A stretch of 64,000 nt of DNA from Membranihabitans marinus (GTDB lineage: Bacteria > Bacteroidota > Bacteroidia > Chitinophagales > Saprospiraceae). This document shows, one piece after another, positions 62,900 through 64,000 of this stretch; positions within the stretch are counted from its first letter, which is position 1, and every line of letters begins with the position of its first letter. The notes under the pieces were generated by a model. It was not told the DNA's origin. It did not search any database and saw only the letters and a list, made by a program, of their open reading frames with translations. The DNA lies in contig NZ_JAHVHU010000011.1 of assembly GCF_019802045.1 (NCBI RefSeq), forward strand, positions 1 to 64,000, written 5' to 3'. Made by a program: the position numbers and the translations under genes.

Positions 62900-63493
62900 A
62901 TGAAGTATTATGTAGTAAAATATACGGGACCGTTTGGCTTTATAAAGCCATGGACAGCGGTACGTGACGAAGAAGTATACAGTCAACAATTCCTAACCCC
63001 TTCAATGGTTTCAGGTATTGAAAAAAAATTATTTCCTGAACTTATTAACCGAGAATGGGACATCTATAAGGTAGTAGGACATCGACTTACATATAAACTA
63101 ATATCAAGACAACAGGAACAAACACAGCCACGAGGATGGAACTCTAAAGGTCGAGGAACAAATAAAACGTTTGAGAGACCTAAAGCAATATTAACAAGAG
63201 GTGTATTTGTAAATCCAACACTACACCTTGCCTTTACAGACAAACGTGATGCACAAATAGCTTTTACACAGCACATTTGTTTGGCAAGAAATGAAGATAT
63301 TCTTTATCCCGACAAAATAATAGAAACTTCAAAAGAGGAATTCGAAACCAATACTGAACGTTTTAGAGGTTTTGAATTGGTATTCGAGAAAAATAAAAAG
63401 TCTTTTCTTGTGGGGTATAATCGTTATAATGATTTTGCAAAAATGTATGGGTGGCTAAGGGTACTCGGTAATCCCGTAAAAACTGTATTTTGA
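62900..63493 (+). CDS. Cas-operon protein, possibly Cas5-like
   Basis: The 197-residue protein lies 13 bases after cas6 and overlaps the cas3 start by one base, so it is part of the cas operon. Its start, YYVVKYTGPFGFIKPWTA, weakly resembles the Cas5 N-terminal segment (a beta strand, then a short loop and a Gly/Phe-rich turn), but the rest is not a recognisable Cas5. The basic central stretch (QQEQTQPRGWNSKGRGTNKTF) could bind RNA. Base composition is lower in G+C than in cas6. I cannot assign it with confidence. Confidence 0.6.
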   Translation: MKYYVVKYTGPFGFIKPWTAVRDEEVYSQQFLTPSMVSGIEKKLFPELINREWDIYKVVGHRLTYKLISRQQEQTQPRGWNSKGRGTNKTFERPKAILTRGVFVNPTLHLAFTDKRDAQIAFTQHICLARNEDILYPDKIIETSKEEFETNTERFRGFELVFEKNKKSFLVGYNRYNDFAKMYGWLRVLGNPVKTVF

Positions 63494-64000
63494 TGAATTC
63501 ATTTAACCACATATTAGCAAAAGGGAAGCCGGATTATACAACGCTGTACGAACATTTATCGTATGTTAAAATTGTAATAGAAAAAATTGCCTCAACAAAA
63601 GGCATTGATAAGACGGTAGCTGCAAAAGGTGCTATTTTACACGATATAGGAAAAGTTCATCCAATATTCCAAAAACGACTACAGCCTGAATACTCATGGT
63701 CAGAAAATGAACCGCCATTCCGACATGAAATAGCATCGCTTCTTTTTTTATCTGTTTTTGACGAATCAATTCACAGTGATCTAATTGAAATGGTAATTGC
63801 TCACCATAAATCCGTGTTAAACGACCCATCAGGAAGAGGCTTATTGGACCTGCCCCAAAATTTTGATTTTGACGTCTTTGATCTGCACTCAGAAGATTGG
63901 GAAAACTGGTCCGTGGGTGCATTACAAATCCTTTCAGCATTTAATATTGACACACCTGAACAAATATTACTCTCACAAGCAAGAGCTAACTATGAAAAAG
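63493..64000 (+). CDS. cas3: CRISPR-associated Cas3, HD nuclease domain (3' end outside window)
   Basis: The frame is open for 169 codons to the window edge. HD-domain signatures of Cas3 are visible: AILHDIGKVHPIFQKRL near residue 48, FRHEIASLL near residue 76, and IAHHKSVL near residue 102. The helicase part must lie beyond the edge. The ATG overlaps the previous stop (TGATG). Cas3 degrades DNA targeted by a type I Cascade complex, so cas8, cas7 and the array are expected downstream. Confidence 0.88.
   Translation, partial: MNSFNHILAKGKPDYTTLYEHLSYVKIVIEKIASTKGIDKTVAAKGAILHDIGKVHPIFQKRLQPEYSWSENEPPFRHEIASLLFLSVFDESIHSDLIEMVIAHHKSVLNDPSGRGLLDLPQNFDFDVFDLHSEDWENWSVGALQILSAFNIDTPEQILLSQARANYEK

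Overview
The window looks like chromosomal DNA of a Bacteroidota bacterium, probably of the Saprospiraceae/Cytophagia side. Evidence: a SusC/SusD pair with a sulfatase, class-specific promoters of the TAnnTTTG type, Bacteroidota-style gnd-zwf-pgl order, lipoprotein and Tat-type signal peptides on catabolic enzymes, and little Shine-Dalgarno signal. No tRNA or rRNA gene was seen. No complete transposase was seen. A CRISPR repeat array was not seen inside the window, although a cas operon begins at its right edge.

Left part (1-16.5 kb): a PIF1-like helicase cut by the window edge (minus), then a pentose-phosphate operon (transketolase, 6-phosphogluconate dehydrogenase, glucose-6-phosphate dehydrogenase, 6-phosphogluconolactonase). 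A small membrane-anchored coiled-coil protein follows, then leuS with a dipeptidase lipoprotein, a class V aminotransferase-fold enzyme and a LOG-like protein. Next come a CPBP-family membrane protein that has lost its catalytic motif, and a stand-alone MnmD-type methyltransferase.

16.6-25.8 kb: an OsmC peroxidase-like gene and a minus-strand sulfate-assimilation operon: cysH, sulfite reductase with a HEPN tail, cobA, a Met8-like siroheme synthase and a TrxR-like ferredoxin-NADP reductase. Its roughly 440-nt leader is the most striking regulatory region here. It holds a consensus promoter, an S-box (SAM-I) riboswitch, a short ORF ending in six consecutive cysteine codons, and two hairpins before cysH. 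A divergent TonB-dependent receptor follows.

26-33 kb: a three-gene glycosyl-transfer cluster (GT2, LAB_N-domain protein, GT39/ArnT-like), a small unknown protein, a 2OG-Fe(II) oxygenase, a metallophosphatase, and a tandem-duplicated module carrying a DUF559 (Vsr-like) nuclease gene with GC-rich palindromes and a 30-bp repeat.

33-58 kb: a long minus-strand catabolic locus running SusC, SusD, sulfatase, two nearly identical Gfo/Idh/MocA proteins, class III aminotransferase, enolase-superfamily dehydratase, SDR, ceramidase-like hydrolase and Na+ symporter. Upstream of SusC lies a GntR/FadR regulator whose promoter overlaps a perfect palindromic operator; a related site precedes SusC. Then come a phospholipase C / purple-acid-phosphatase-like divergent pair, a sugar isomerase-like TIM barrel and an alpha/beta hydrolase.

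58-64 kb: gene debris (orphan antitoxin-like gene, truncated YdeI homologue), an AAA ATPase, a gene-poor 1 kb, then a WYL regulator followed by cas6, a small unassigned cas-operon protein (possibly Cas5-like) and the HD nuclease start of cas3, which runs off the window.
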